A stretch of DNA of 64,000 nucleotides from Leuctra nigra (Eukaryota; Arthropoda; Insecta; Plecoptera; Leuctridae): positions 17,206,345-17,270,344 of the forward strand of contig OW203762.1 of NCBI GenBank assembly GCA_934045905.1, written 5' to 3'. Numbering within the stretch: position 1 is the first letter of the stretch; each line of letters opens with the position of its first letter. Of the stretch, positions 24,110 through 34,532 are shown in pieces. The notes beneath the pieces were generated by a model. That model saw nothing but the letters and a program-made list of their open reading frames with translations, had not been told where the DNA came from and ran no database searches. Both the position numbers and the translations under genes were made by a program.

Positions 24110-25824
24110 ATGGCGGTCCGACTGTGGTGGTGGTGTCTTCTGCCGCTCTTGGCCCTCGTCGAGGACTCCGATGGCGCCACTCCCAATAAGACGAACCGCT
24201 GCGAGCCGGGACTCCTGCTGCCCGTCTGGATGCCTCAGGATAACCTCAGCATCGGGGACCGCATCTCCAGAGGATTGGTCTACTTCTTCGCGATGTTATA
24301 TCTTTTCATTGGTGTCTCGATTATCTCCGACCGTTTCATGGCCGCTATTGAAGTTATCACGTCTCAGGAAAAGGAAGTGACGATATCTAAGAAGAATGGA
24401 GAGACTCAGATAGTTGTCGTTCGTGTGTGGAACGAAACAGTAGCGAATTTAACTTTAATGGCGTTAGGCTCCTCCGCTCCCGAAATCCTGCTTTCCATTA
24501 TTGAAATAGGAGCTAAACATTTCGAAGCTGGGGACTTGGGACCGGGCACTATTGTCGGTTCGGCAGCTTACAACTTGTTCGTGATCATCGCCCTCTGCGT
24601 GTCCGTCATACCCGACGGCGAAGTGAGGAAGATCAAACATTTGCGTGTGTTCTTTGTAACAGCTACATGGTCGGTGTTTGCATACGTGTGGCTCTACCTG
24701 ATCGTCGCCGTAATCTCGGAGGGCGAGGTCGAGGTGTGGGAGGGTGTGTTGACGTTCATGTTCTTCCCGGCAACTGTCCTCACCGCCTACATCGCCGACC
24801 GTCGCCTCCTGCTCTACAAGTATCTGCACAAGAACTACCGGATGAATCGTCGAGGCGTCATCGTGGAGACGGAGGGTGACATCGAGATGGTCGACAAGAT
24901 GAACCATGTGGACGGCGGCTTGAGTCGGCTGGAGGAAGAGGCCCAAGACGAGGACGTCAAGGAGTTCGAACACAACCGACGAGAATACATCACAACTTTG
25001 AGAGACCTGAGAAAGAAATATCCTCTGATGGAGCTCGAACAGATTGAGATCTTAGCACAAGAAGAAGTGTTGAACAAAGGTCCGAAGTCTCGCGCGTTCT
25101 ATCGCATCCAGGCGACGAGGAAGATGGTGGGCGGCGGCAACATCATGAAGAAGATCCAAGAGCGAGCTCAGAGCGACTTGTCGGAGGTCAAGGCGGAGAT
25201 CCAGCGAGAGGAAGAGAGTGGCACGAGGGTGTTCTTCGACCCCGGTCACTACACCGTCATGGAAAGCGTGGGCGAGTTTGAGGTCCGCGTCGTACGAGAG
25301 GGTGACCTAAGCCAGACGCTCATGGTCGACTACACCACGGAGGACGGCTCGGCGGAGGCGGGCTCTGACTACGTCGGCACCAACGGCACTCTAGTCTTCG
25401 CCCCCGGCGACGTCGCGCACACCTTCAACATTGAAGTCATCGACGACGACCTGTTCGAGGAGGACGAACACTTCTACGTCCGTCTTCTCAACCTTCGCGT
25501 GGATCAGAGCAACGGCGACGCCTCGGTGCCGACGTCGCGACGGCTGTCGTCGAAGGCGGCGGCGCCTCAAGTTCCGCAACTTGTCAGCCCGTCGTTGGCG
25601 ACGGTCATGATCCTCGACGACGACCACGGAGGCGTGTTCGGATTCGCTGAAAAGGATACGGAGTTGGTGGAATCAGTCGGTCAGTTTGATTTGAAAGTTA
25701 TTAGGTACAGTGGCGCAAGAGGCAAAGTGTCGGTGCACTACTTTACGGAAGACGGCACTGGAAAAGCGGGGAAAGAATACGAAGAGCTTGAAGGAGAACT
25801 CATCTTCGAGAATAATGAATCTGA
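24110..25824 (+). CDS. Calx: Na+/Ca2+ exchanger (Calx/NCX, SLC8 family), first coding exon; partial gene
   Basis: Plasma-membrane antiporter that extrudes Ca2+ in exchange for Na+. The exon encodes 571 full codons plus two bases. ATG 24110 is chosen because A at -3 and G at +4 give a strong initiation context, and a hydrophobic signal peptide (residues 1 to about 20, MAVRLWWWCLLPLLALV) follows at once; the frame is open 30 bases further upstream but only from a GTG. Visible parts: N-glycosylation sequon NKT (26-28); membrane segments near 54-75, 112-133, 146-168, 179-203 and 208-230; alpha-1 repeat with GSSAPEILLS (120-129) and GSAAYNLF (150-157); basic XIP-like segment (231-250, RRLLLYKYLHKNYR); CBD1 (about 372-505) with acidic Ca2+ sites TEDGSAEAGSDY, IDDDLFEEDEHF and ILDDDHGG; and the first half of CBD2 (from about 508). 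The frame runs into TAA at 25826, but GA|GTAAGTA is a consensus donor, so the exon ends in phase 2. The rest of CBD2, the alpha-2 repeat and the C-terminal membrane segments must lie on later exons, which I did not find. The exon is far richer in GC than its flanks. Identity is very secure; the Calx name assumes an insect. Confidence 0.96.
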
Positions 25825-25831
25825 GTAAGTA
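25825..25831 (+). other. Splice donor ending the exchanger's first coding exon
   Basis: GTAAGTA directly follows ...TCTGA and matches the eukaryotic U1 consensus. Reading through it gives a stop after one more codon, while splicing here would keep the CBD2 beta-sandwich open in phase 2. The cut falls just after ELIFENNES. In vertebrate SLC8 genes the large first coding exon also ends at this place in CBD2, just before mutually exclusive exons (family knowledge). Confidence 0.9.
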
Positions 25832-28440
25832 GAAAAAGAATTATTTTACACTCACATTAATTAAATCTCAAGAAGTTCCAATTTCAAATTACAACTAATT
25901 AACAAGAACACAATTAATTCCTTGGCCGGTTTTTGCCTCAATTCCACCACCCCCTTGGCCAAGAAAGCCGCGCCCCATCTTCTTGCGTCGCAACTAACGA
26001 CCATGCGAATAATGCGTGTCTCTTTGTTTAACAACATAAACACAGAAACCGGTTGTTTTGGTTCGGGTTTGCTTCGTAGCTCAACGTTACTTTGCCTTTC
26101 AACATCAAGTCGAATAAATCGTTTACCAAACACTACCGTTTTGGATTCGATCCAAGAGCAACTTTCTTTCACATCGCGTCATATCAGCTCTCTTTCCTCT
26201 CGAGTACCTCGTTACCAGCAGCCGTGGGGGTTCACTTGCGGCATATTAGTAACTATTAAACCCTGACAGGGACCATTACTCACTTGTTTGTTCATCAAAG
26301 TGTGATGTAATTAATCATAATTCTTATCAAAAGAGTTTCCACGCGAGAAAACCGGCGTGCTGTCAGTCGCCATCTTGATTTGAACACAATGAATTCATGG
26401 TCTGTGCTCTGTCAAAACCACTAAATTCATGTCATAGTCAGATTACTTCATAATCCATCGTAAACGCCAACATAAGCTAAATGTTATAAGATGAACTGAG
26501 AACTAGACAACGGTTTTGAATGTTAGCTAATATCTTAGTACAATTCGTAGTACATCATGACAAACATAGTGTTTTCTTCCTCAATAGATCGTTGCCCATG
26601 ACACATCAACAAATATCGAAGGTATGAAATAAATTATGAGGGAATTATGATACAGCTGATTACTCTTGACCGTAAAATTTTGCAAGATGATAAAAAAGTA
26701 TCGTTTTCAATAAAATGTAAATAAACAATTTGCATCGAATCGCGTATTCCTATCTTATCTTTGACAATAGACCGCCACACCTACCGTCATTTCCTCCTTC
26801 TGATAGCATTCCCCCTCACGACCTAGTGAGATTGTGAGCAGCTTGATCATGCAACTCGCCGATCTGTCGAGAATCCATCACTCTTGTATCGGACGTCTAC
26901 TGCGGTCTTCATCACTGAGCTTACCGAGTATTATCACTGACAATGTGGCATTCTGTGATAAGGTGTTAGTCGCTTGATGTAAATACCGACCAACGCTCGG
27001 TGAACGCGTTCATAAACGAGTCTTCGAAATGCAGACCTTGACAACAGACTTTATTTCAGATAATCCGTCAGTAATGCGAGTAAAAACTATAAAGCAAATT
27101 TCCTGTGAACAAGATACCGATCTTGCTAGAAATCAAAATGAAATAGAACCGGATTAAATTAATTTTTGTGTGAATAAACCCGTTAAGTAATGACTGAGTA
27201 AAACATAACAAGAACAGTGATTTGATGAGCCATCAGTTTTGAATCGAGTTAAGTTAGACAAGTGTTGATATAATGCAATTTGGGTGTACTTGATAAAAAT
27301 AATGTTGGTATTAGGAGATAAATGAGCAGTAATATAATCGTAGTACCCGCATAGGAAAACGCTTGCGACGTGAGCTGGCGGTTTGATAATATCTAGTCAT
27401 GTAATTATTGTACGGCATAATTAGTCAGTTTGAACACAAAATAATGCCAAACGTAAGCAGAATGTGATATGCCAATGTTATTTTGTTGATTTTGAATGTC
27501 AACACATGTTCATTGTAGTTTGTTGATTTGGCCTGCATGTCCAAGTAAGTATTGGCTGTGCACAAATAACGTGTAACAAGGGCAGGAGACAACAAACACA
27601 AAAAGTCAACAGTATTTACACGCTATTTAGTTTTTGGGCACGCGAATACAAAAACCGATTGCATCAAGCACTGATGTGTTTCATTTTAATTACCATCTCA
27701 ACCTAAGCTATAATCACACGAATATTATTCATTTAAATCTTGTCATAATTCGAAAGCAGTTCGAGCGTAAATAAAGTATTCAGTTAATTTCTCTATAAAT
27801 CATCAAGTTCGTCAACTAAACAACTGACGAAATGAAAACTTCAAAAGCACCTGTTTGAAATACATATTAATTTATCGCTTGATTTATTTCCACAAAGTTG
27901 GCATTATTGTTCCTGCGTAATGTTGCATATATCACGAATGTAGGCTACGTTATAACTGACAGGCTGATCCCCATTCTCCTGGTAAATGTCAAATTTCTCA
28001 CGCCGAGTCTGCTAATAAAACCTAACTGCTAGGATTATACGCTCTCTCGTTTGCGAGGGTTGTTCACCATAGACAATCTCTTCGAAATGTCAGAAATTCA
28101 GGAGATCCCCATTACGCAAACGCTGTTTAATGCGTTATTAAAAGCCTTCGCTCTTTGTCTTTTGTCATGCGTGAGAGACGTCATCTTGATGGAATAATTA
28201 CAGAGTTTCATTGTCGTTTTGTTTGGGTTTTAGTGTTCAGATGGTATTTCATTTTCCTCACGTTAAAACTGTTTGCAAACATTTAAATTTCATTGATATA
28301 CGCAGGATGTGTTTTTTCGAGTCCTTCCTCTTCCTTGGTTTGATTGTTTATGTTTTGTTTGAAAAAATATCAACTGTTAAAAACGGAACGCCAGATTGTT
28401 TTGAAGAATGCTCTCTCAACATATGGTGAAAATTACCATT
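25832..28440 (+). other. Start of the exchanger's long intron; no exon recognised
   Basis: AT-rich DNA without a recognisable exon. I looked for the acidic CBD2 continuation expected next (a short mutually exclusive exon) and found none. The stretch 25920-26270 is somewhat richer in GC and has overlapping open frames on both strands, but none looks like a known protein. A fragment of the TAACGCGTTGAT repeat family is at about 26990-27045. Confidence 0.6.
26990..27045 (+). repeat. TAACGCGTTGAT-family head fragment
   Basis: AACGCTCGGTGAACGCGTTC then ATAAACGAGTCTTCG resembles the head of copy A with a few changes. The interior of the family was not recognised after it. Confidence 0.45.
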
Positions 28441-28450
28441 TATCATTTTG

Positions 28451-28562
28451 GTAGGAAGGGATGTGCGAAGTGAAAAAGTACCGGCGGAACCGGGGCTCGA
28501 TCACGGGGCTCACTTCCCGGAGAGCTGTACCAACTAGGCTAACCGGACGGACCGAGTATACC
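28451..28562 (-). repeat. tRNA-derived SINE, degraded copy
   Basis: On the minus strand TTAGCCTAGTTGGTACAGC resembles an A box and GTGATCGAGCCCC a B box. The + strand left edge GGAAGGGATGTGCG matches the edge of the SINE at 50532. The B-box region and acceptor stem are altered, so this is not a working tRNA gene. Confidence 0.65.
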
Positions 28563-29582
28563 CCCTGAAATTGTTTCGTTAAAAATGATTATGATTGGAA
28601 AATTTGTTATGAAGCTGTACATACAAAAATGCGATTTGTATGGTATTTTCCAATATCTCGTTTGGGTTCTTGCAACCAACTGCAAATGATCTTGAACAAA
28701 TACATCGTTATCAAGTTTTTCATGCACATTATGACAGTAATATGCGTGTATACACTTGAGCTGGAGGTAATTTAGTGTCACTTATTGCTGAAATGATTGA
28801 TCACAGGGCACGTTAATCTTGTATGAACTGGGTCAGATGTGCCCCTATGTCGATATGGTTCTATTCATGCGCTCAAAGAACTTTATCGCGCTGCAAAACA
28901 TGAGGGATTGAATTCACAGAACATGGAAATAATATGTCACAAAATGTGAACTGACATGCTCATATCTGACAAACTTTAAATCAGATAGAGTGTCGAATAT
29001 GAATCCTTTTATGTAAAATAACTGGAAACGTTATACCCTTGGTAAAACATTAAATTCGATATGAATTAGATAGCATCAATATTTTTGGCGTTTCCAGAAT
29101 AGTGCGACGTTGGTAACAATATAAAAATGTGAATTCCATGATCGTATTATGTACCCATTTATACTAAATTGTTTTGGGTGAATTTAGAATCTTGATGCGG
29201 GCGAGTTGTGTTTTGTTCCTGCCACCCGACAATAATAACCATGAGATTAGACTAATTGCAAGTAGAGATATTTGGTCAGCAAAGGTCAAGTTCGTGCAAA
29301 ATAAATTAGGAGATTGCCTCACTCGGAAAAGTCACGTCATGGTGCCAAAACCTACTAAAAACAAACAGATTTGCTCGATCATTTGATGTGAATTAACTCA
29401 AAGCACATGAAGTTAATAGTTTTGTTTTTCAGTCATGATAATTCAAATTTGATATCTTGAGCTACACCGAAGATTTGAAATGGGAAAAAGATTTGAAAAA
29501 CGATTCAAAGATAATAGTTGTTGTTGAAGCAAAAGTGTTACTTTCACGTATTTCAAATTTTCGGTGGGCTTATTCTCTCGCC

Positions 29583-29703
29583 CGGCAAGTGAGAGGTCCC
29601 GGGTTCGAGCCCCGGTTCGGTCGGATATTTTTCACAACGCACATCCATTCCAATCATCCTGACTTCATGGAAGTTTTCGACAGAAACCTATATTCTCATT
29701 ATT
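29583..29703 (+). repeat. tRNA-derived SINE, 5'-degraded copy
   Basis: CTCTCGCCCGGCAAGTGAGA followed by CCCGGGTTCGAGCCCCGG is an intact anticodon arm and T arm of a tRNA-like sequence; the D arm is eroded. It is followed by GGATATTTTTCACAACGCAC and CATGGAAGTTTTCGACAGAA, shared with the element at 50532-50762, though in that copy the two parts lie in opposite relative orientation. Confidence 0.75.
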
Positions 29704-29944
29704 ATTCGTATTATTTATTAATAATAATCAACGAGAATTGCATTTTGATGCATACGTCTGCTAATGCAAGCTCACTTAAATCGGCAATTATATTTTAAAT
29801 AACACAATCCAATCTTGTTTGTAGCTGATATCTGAATCGAAAATAGTATCGAAAAGAGAGGAAACTGTAGTAGTTTATACCCTAAGGATCGACGCTAAAC
29901 GATATAATTAATTATCCTTATTCTCAGTACACAGTTCCTACTCC

Positions 29945-30069
29945 AAACACATCAGGTGCGCGTCATCCTTCCTTCTATAAGTCCTACAAACACATCAGGT
30001 GCGCGTCATCCTTCCTTCTATAAGTCCTACAAACACATCAGGTGCGCGTCATCCTTCCTTCTATAAGTC
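29945..30069. repeat. 43-bp minisatellite, three copies
   Basis: Units starting AAACACATCAGGTGCGCGTC lie at 29945, 29988 and 30031. They read as identical until the end of the third copy. Non-coding. Confidence 0.95.
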
Positions 30070-31380
30070 ATGACAACATCGGCACAAGGTCGACCAAGGT
30101 CAGTCAGATCCAATTACGTGCATACCTAGCGGCTGGCGATGCTCGTTTATTTCCTCTTATTCCCTGGAGTACATTACTGGAGGCGAGTCGAGTTGATAAC
30201 CAATTCCAGGCCAAGCAACAGGATCAGACGAACACACAAGGAGCAGTGGGAAGACGCTCGATTCCATTTCTTTTTATTGCTGTCTGGGAAGGAAGAGAAG
30301 GACGGGACGAGACCCGAAAGTTGCAAACTAACTCGGAATGTGACTTTGTAGAAAGAAATACGTCATTGACAAGGATGAAAGCGCAAGGAACAGAAGTTTA
30401 GGGCAACAGTTGAGTGCTAGTTTGGAGCAACTATAATCATGAAGATAGTTTTAAATAACGTCACTTTGATTTGAACATTTTGGCTATTAATGAGTCATAT
30501 GTAAAATAAATATGAAAACATTTCTGAAACTTCTTTTTAAAGAATTTCGGTAGGTACTGAAATTCGAAGTTTTTATTTTAATCTCGTGCCGAAAGGAAAT
30601 CTTCTTGGATTCTGAGATTAATGCGACGAAAAAGTTAGAACAAACATCACCGAACTTTCTTGGCGATTAATTAGTATGACTTTTATTGTAAAGTAAAACA
30701 CAAAAGTAATGTATATCAAAAAACTTTTAAAGCAGTGGGTTTATACTTTTATTCCCTTTCTAATCTCGAGAATTTTCCCATTAACAGAGCTAATTTTTTC
30801 ACCAGTTGAAATGTAAATCTTGGGTAATTAAAAAAGGTGTAGTTAGCACGACGGCGATCGTTTCAATTAACAGAGATCCTCGAAAGATATACTTCTACTG
30901 TGTCGTTTACTTCAAGTAAATATTGTGTTATTCTGATTCATCGTTGAAGCCTAGCGTGACGTCAGACCCTGATGAAGATAGCGGATGATTTGTTGATTAT
31001 GGGGCGATTACTGTTTGAACAACATGTATCAGGTGCCGCGCTCCTAGACACATTTTATTACAAGTATACTCTGTGTTTTACGTCGGATTTAGATGCAGAA
31101 GTTTTCAAATTTAGTTCCAATTTAGGCGAATACATTTTATGCTGGATTTAATAATTTGATGGCAGAAAAATCTTCGTAATGTGTGAAACAGACAGGTGAT
31201 ATAATCCATATTTTAAGCAAACTCATTATTCGTTACCTATATAATTTTTCTGGTCATTCTGGTCAAAAATGTGTGCAGTTGTTTCCAAAATTTGTCTTAA
31301 TTAAGTAAAATACTTTTTTACCTTACCTTTAATTAAATTTTATATATCCTTGTATATTTAGGTATTGTACTATATTTACT
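30070..31380. other. Intronic DNA, no exon recognised
   Basis: A frame at 30042-30401 is open for 119 codons and is GC-richer than its surroundings, but it begins inside the minisatellite and has no recognisable domain. The rest is AT-rich with nothing to report. Confidence 0.4.
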
Positions 31381-31392
31381 GTCATATTCCAT

Positions 31393-31483
31393 TTGTTAAT
31401 TAGTGTTAAGTTTATATTATGTATTCCTTGCCACCTGTAACTGTACTATTTGCAAGATGTAATAAATAAATTGAATTGAATAG
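31393..31483 (+). repeat. 3' end of a non-LTR-retrotransposon-like element, copy 1
   Basis: TTGTTAATTAGTGTTAAG, then CCTTGCCACCTGTAACTGTA and TTTGCAAGATGTAATAAATA, ending with a TTGAATTGAA tail. The same order of phrases recurs at 48452-48533. A short AATAAA-containing tail after a conserved 3' end is typical of 5'-truncated LINE or SINE copies (general knowledge). Confidence 0.5.
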
Positions 31484-31560
31484 TAAGGAACCTGAAATGA
31501 AAGAAATACATAACTTAAAAAAAATCTTTCTTCCCCTTATTTAGTTTGGATAGTTATACT

Positions 31561-31680
31561 AAGGCTGCGTTTCACCAAGATTCCAAACCCGGGTTAGAGG
31601 CGGTAAACCTGGTTTAGGAGCCTCTAAACCAGGTTTACCGCCTCTAACCTGGGTTTGGAATCTTGGTGAAATGCAGCCTA
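31561..31680. mobile_element. 120-bp palindromic MITE
   Basis: The arms of about 60 bp meet at 31620/31621 with no loop; the left arm begins AAGGCTGCGTTTCACCAAGA and the right arm ends TCTTGGTGAAATGCAGCC. Only a few arm mismatches were seen. It abuts a second inverted repeat directly. Confidence 0.9.
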
Positions 31681-31880
31681 ATAAAACTCTTAAAACTTTT
31701 CACGAACTATTCTTTATTTAAATCACTGTTTCGTCCATCCGTCTGTGGACTTCCTCAGGAAACTTAACAAGTAAACAGCAAGTTTAAACAGTAAGTTTCC
31801 TGAGGAAGTCCACAGACGGGTGGACGAAATAGTGATTTAAATAAAGAATAGTTCGTGAAAAGTCTTAAGAGTTTTATTAG
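31678..31880. mobile_element. Second hairpin element, about 88-bp arms
   Basis: Left arm 31678 to about 31766 (CTAATAAAACTCTTAAAACT...) and right arm about 31792-31880 (...TCTTAAGAGTTTTATTAG) are nearly perfect inverse copies, sharing CTGTGGACTTCCTCAGGAAA in inverse form. The loop is only about 25 bp. Its first bases overlap the end of the preceding palindrome. Confidence 0.9.
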
Positions 31881-33131
31881 TATGAAATACATAACGTCTA
31901 GGTATAGTATTTTGATCTGCCGATATCTTCATAAATCTTAAATATTGACAACTGAGAGAAAAATTAGCAAGAAAATAATACATCCAACTATAAAACGTAC
32001 CAAAGTTCAAGAGTCGTAACTCTTGCTTCGTCTCTCATTATACAAATGTCCCTCATAAACTGACATGCATCAAGTTTATGTGCCACGACTTTCTACTAGC
32101 ATTTCACTCCCGTTGGCTCCTAGCTATTCGACTCAATTAGGAGGTAATGGCGGTGACTTCTATACCCCCAACATCCAACCAAATAACAGTCAGCCATCTT
32201 GGAATCTTCTTGATATATTAAAACCATGAAACCAGCTGTAGGTTTAGACCCGTAACTCTGTGCATTGTCGTGTGAAGAAATATTTAACCCAGCAAGGAAC
32301 TGAGTATTTGTGCATGACAATGTATAATCAGAAATAGTACACCTACACGCAAGCATTGTCACGAATTCCATGGTCTTACTTAAAGGTGAAGGCAATTTTT
32401 AGTAACTGGATTTTGCATCGACTCATTAGAAGAAATCATTGGCGATTCAAATTATTCATGCTTTCATAATTTGGTTAATGCAAAATGTATTTGACATTAT
32501 GGAGCTATTTCAGTTATACCTGTAGCAGTATACGTAGATTTTGTTTGGAAATCAGATTAGTATTCTTTATTTTTGTGTACTGTCGCCCACATATTTGAGT
32601 TTGGACCTTGGTGATATTTTTACTTCACTGACTTAATTTACATTTCATTTTGTAGGGGTGCCAGCTTAGGCATTTTTACCGGTATACGTCAAGCCTTAAC
32701 CCTTTCCCGGGCAAATTATTTGAGCTTATGGAAACCAGTGACAACAGCGAATTGGTGAATTAAATAACATTTAAAGCATGTTGACACTTTTTTTTTTTTT
32801 TTTTTTTTAATTTTCACCGAAAAAATTTGGTGGGATAAATACTTCCCACCGCCCATATAAGAAGAAAATGCGTGGTAAAAAAAAAAAAAATGTGATTTTT
32901 TTTGAATATGATATATTTTTTAATCGAGATTTTGATTTTGTTAGAACTGCATACTTAAATACATCATTTATGGTTAAAAGAAAAGAAAATATCCATGATT
33001 ATCTAAAACATAACCTATCATTTTCGAATAAGAGAGACTATAGGTTGGGCAGTGGGAAGACTACTTCCCGTTTGTAAATGATTTCGTAATAAAAAAAAAT
33101 CCAGCGGTCAAATGTTCATCAAATATTTATC
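31881..33131. other. Intronic DNA with T and A homopolymers
   Basis: No exon was recognised. A T run of 21 lies at 32788-32808 and an A run at 32878-32889. Small open frames look accidental. Confidence 0.45.
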
Positions 33132-33270
33132 TAATCTAGTGGAGCGGTCGCTCCACCCAGCCAAGTCGTACTATACACTCACAGTCACTCAACATACCGT
33201 AAATGCCTAATAAACTGAGGAGCAGACCAAACACTTTTACTGTAAGCAACAACATGGCATTTTCGGCCTA
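33132..33270 (+). repeat. Dispersed 139-bp repeat, copy 2
   Basis: It matches 18505-18643 from TAATCTAGTGGAGCGGTCGC to TTTTCGGCCTA, same strand and same length. The flanks differ between the two copies, so the borders are sharp on both sides. Confidence 0.85.
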
Positions 33271-33469
33271 CTGGATCTCAAAATTGGTAAATCTCACATT
33301 GTTGCGAAATATCTTAATTTCGAGCTATGGCCCACCCCACTACATAAACCAAATTTGGGAACAATAGGTTATGCCATTTGCGCGCTAGAGGACCGAGAAA
33401 ACAGTGAAATTACACCACTTTCTGATTCTGAAGATGATGATGATTCTGATGATATCACGAAACGTCGCT

Positions 33470-34310
33470 ATCACCGCCACAGCCTAAACGGCTGAACCGA
33501 TCGACCTGAAATTTTTACCACATGTGCACTTTTGGCGTCTGAGGTGCCTTTTTATAAAACCAACCGGAAGCCGCCATTTTGAAACCGGAAGTGACGTCAT
33601 AACTCAAAAACGTCTGGACCGATTAGAACGAAATTAGCGCCATTCGATTTAGATGGTCATCTATATGAAGTATCAATAAAAAAAATATTATTTTCTTATT
33701 TTCTAAACCGGAAGTGACGTCATAAATACGCAATATTTAACTTATTTCAACAAATTATACTTAAAATACGTACATAATTAACTTACATTGTAACATAGAC
33801 AATACAATTTATATATTCAAGGTAGCAGTGTTCTCGGCCGCCATTCCTGAAACCGGAAGTGACGTCATATATCTAAAACGCCTGTACCGATTGCAACTGA
33901 ACTAGCTCCTGCGTATTCATTCTGCTATTTATTTGAAAAATCAATTGTGAAAAATGAATAAATAAATTAATGGTACCGGAAATGGCGGCAGGAACCACTA
34001 AATGAAACCGGAAGTGACGTCATATATTACAAACGGCATGACCGATTTTACGGAAATATAGGGATTAGGAATTCAGATGGTCGTTCATGAAGGTATCAAC
34101 TAGATAAAACTAGATTGTTTTCTTATTACCTATACCGGAATTCGGCCGCTATTTCAAAACCGGAAGTGACGTCATGTATCGAAAACGGCTGGATCGATTA
34201 TAACGAAACTTAAGCTATTCTTCTTGGATAATCATTTTCATCTTATACCAAACGCAACTTTTCATAGTAACCAAATCGGTTGAGGCGTATTTTTTTAAAG
34301 AAATTAGTCC
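33470..34310 (+). repeat. Tandem array, about 125-155 bp period, with ETS/CRE-like motif
   Basis: CCGGAAGTGACGTCAT occurs exactly five times (33585, 33708, 33853, 34008, 34160). Most are followed within a few bases by a phrase like AAAACGGCTGNACCGATT and then AACGAAA. The rest of each unit has diverged. The array runs up to the assembly gap at 34333, so its true length is unknown. GCCGCCATTTTGAAACCGGAAG-like text precedes some units. Confidence 0.85.
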
Positions 34311-34332
34311 CTGCTCGGACATGTGCTACAAG

Positions 34333-34532
34333 NNNNNNNNNNNNNNNNNNNNNNNNNNNNNNNNNNNNNNNNNNNNNNNNNNNNNNNNNNNNNNNNNNNN
34401 NNNNNNNNNNNNNNNNNNNNNNNNNNNNNNNNNNNNNNNNNNNNNNNNNNNNNNNNNNNNNNNNNNNNNNNNNNNNNNNNNNNNNNNNNNNNNNNNNNNN
34501 NNNNNNNNNNNNNNNNNNNNNNNNNNNNNNNN
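34333..34532. other. Assembly gap, 200 N
   Basis: An unresolved gap, probably of nominal size. It begins just past the tandem array, which may have caused it. Confidence 1.

Noticed and set aside
24464..24973. 169-codon minus-strand frame opposite the exchanger exon
   Set aside because: It is a shadow of the GC-rich exchanger codons on the opposite strand.
30042..30401. 119-codon + frame
   Set aside because: It begins inside the 43-bp minisatellite and has no domain-like text; another frame overlaps it.
33430..33465. Acidic GATGATGATGATTCTGATGAT tract as the next exchanger exon
   Set aside because: It encodes only a Glu/Asp/Ser run next to a repeat array, without the CBD2 beta-strand pattern or splice sites.
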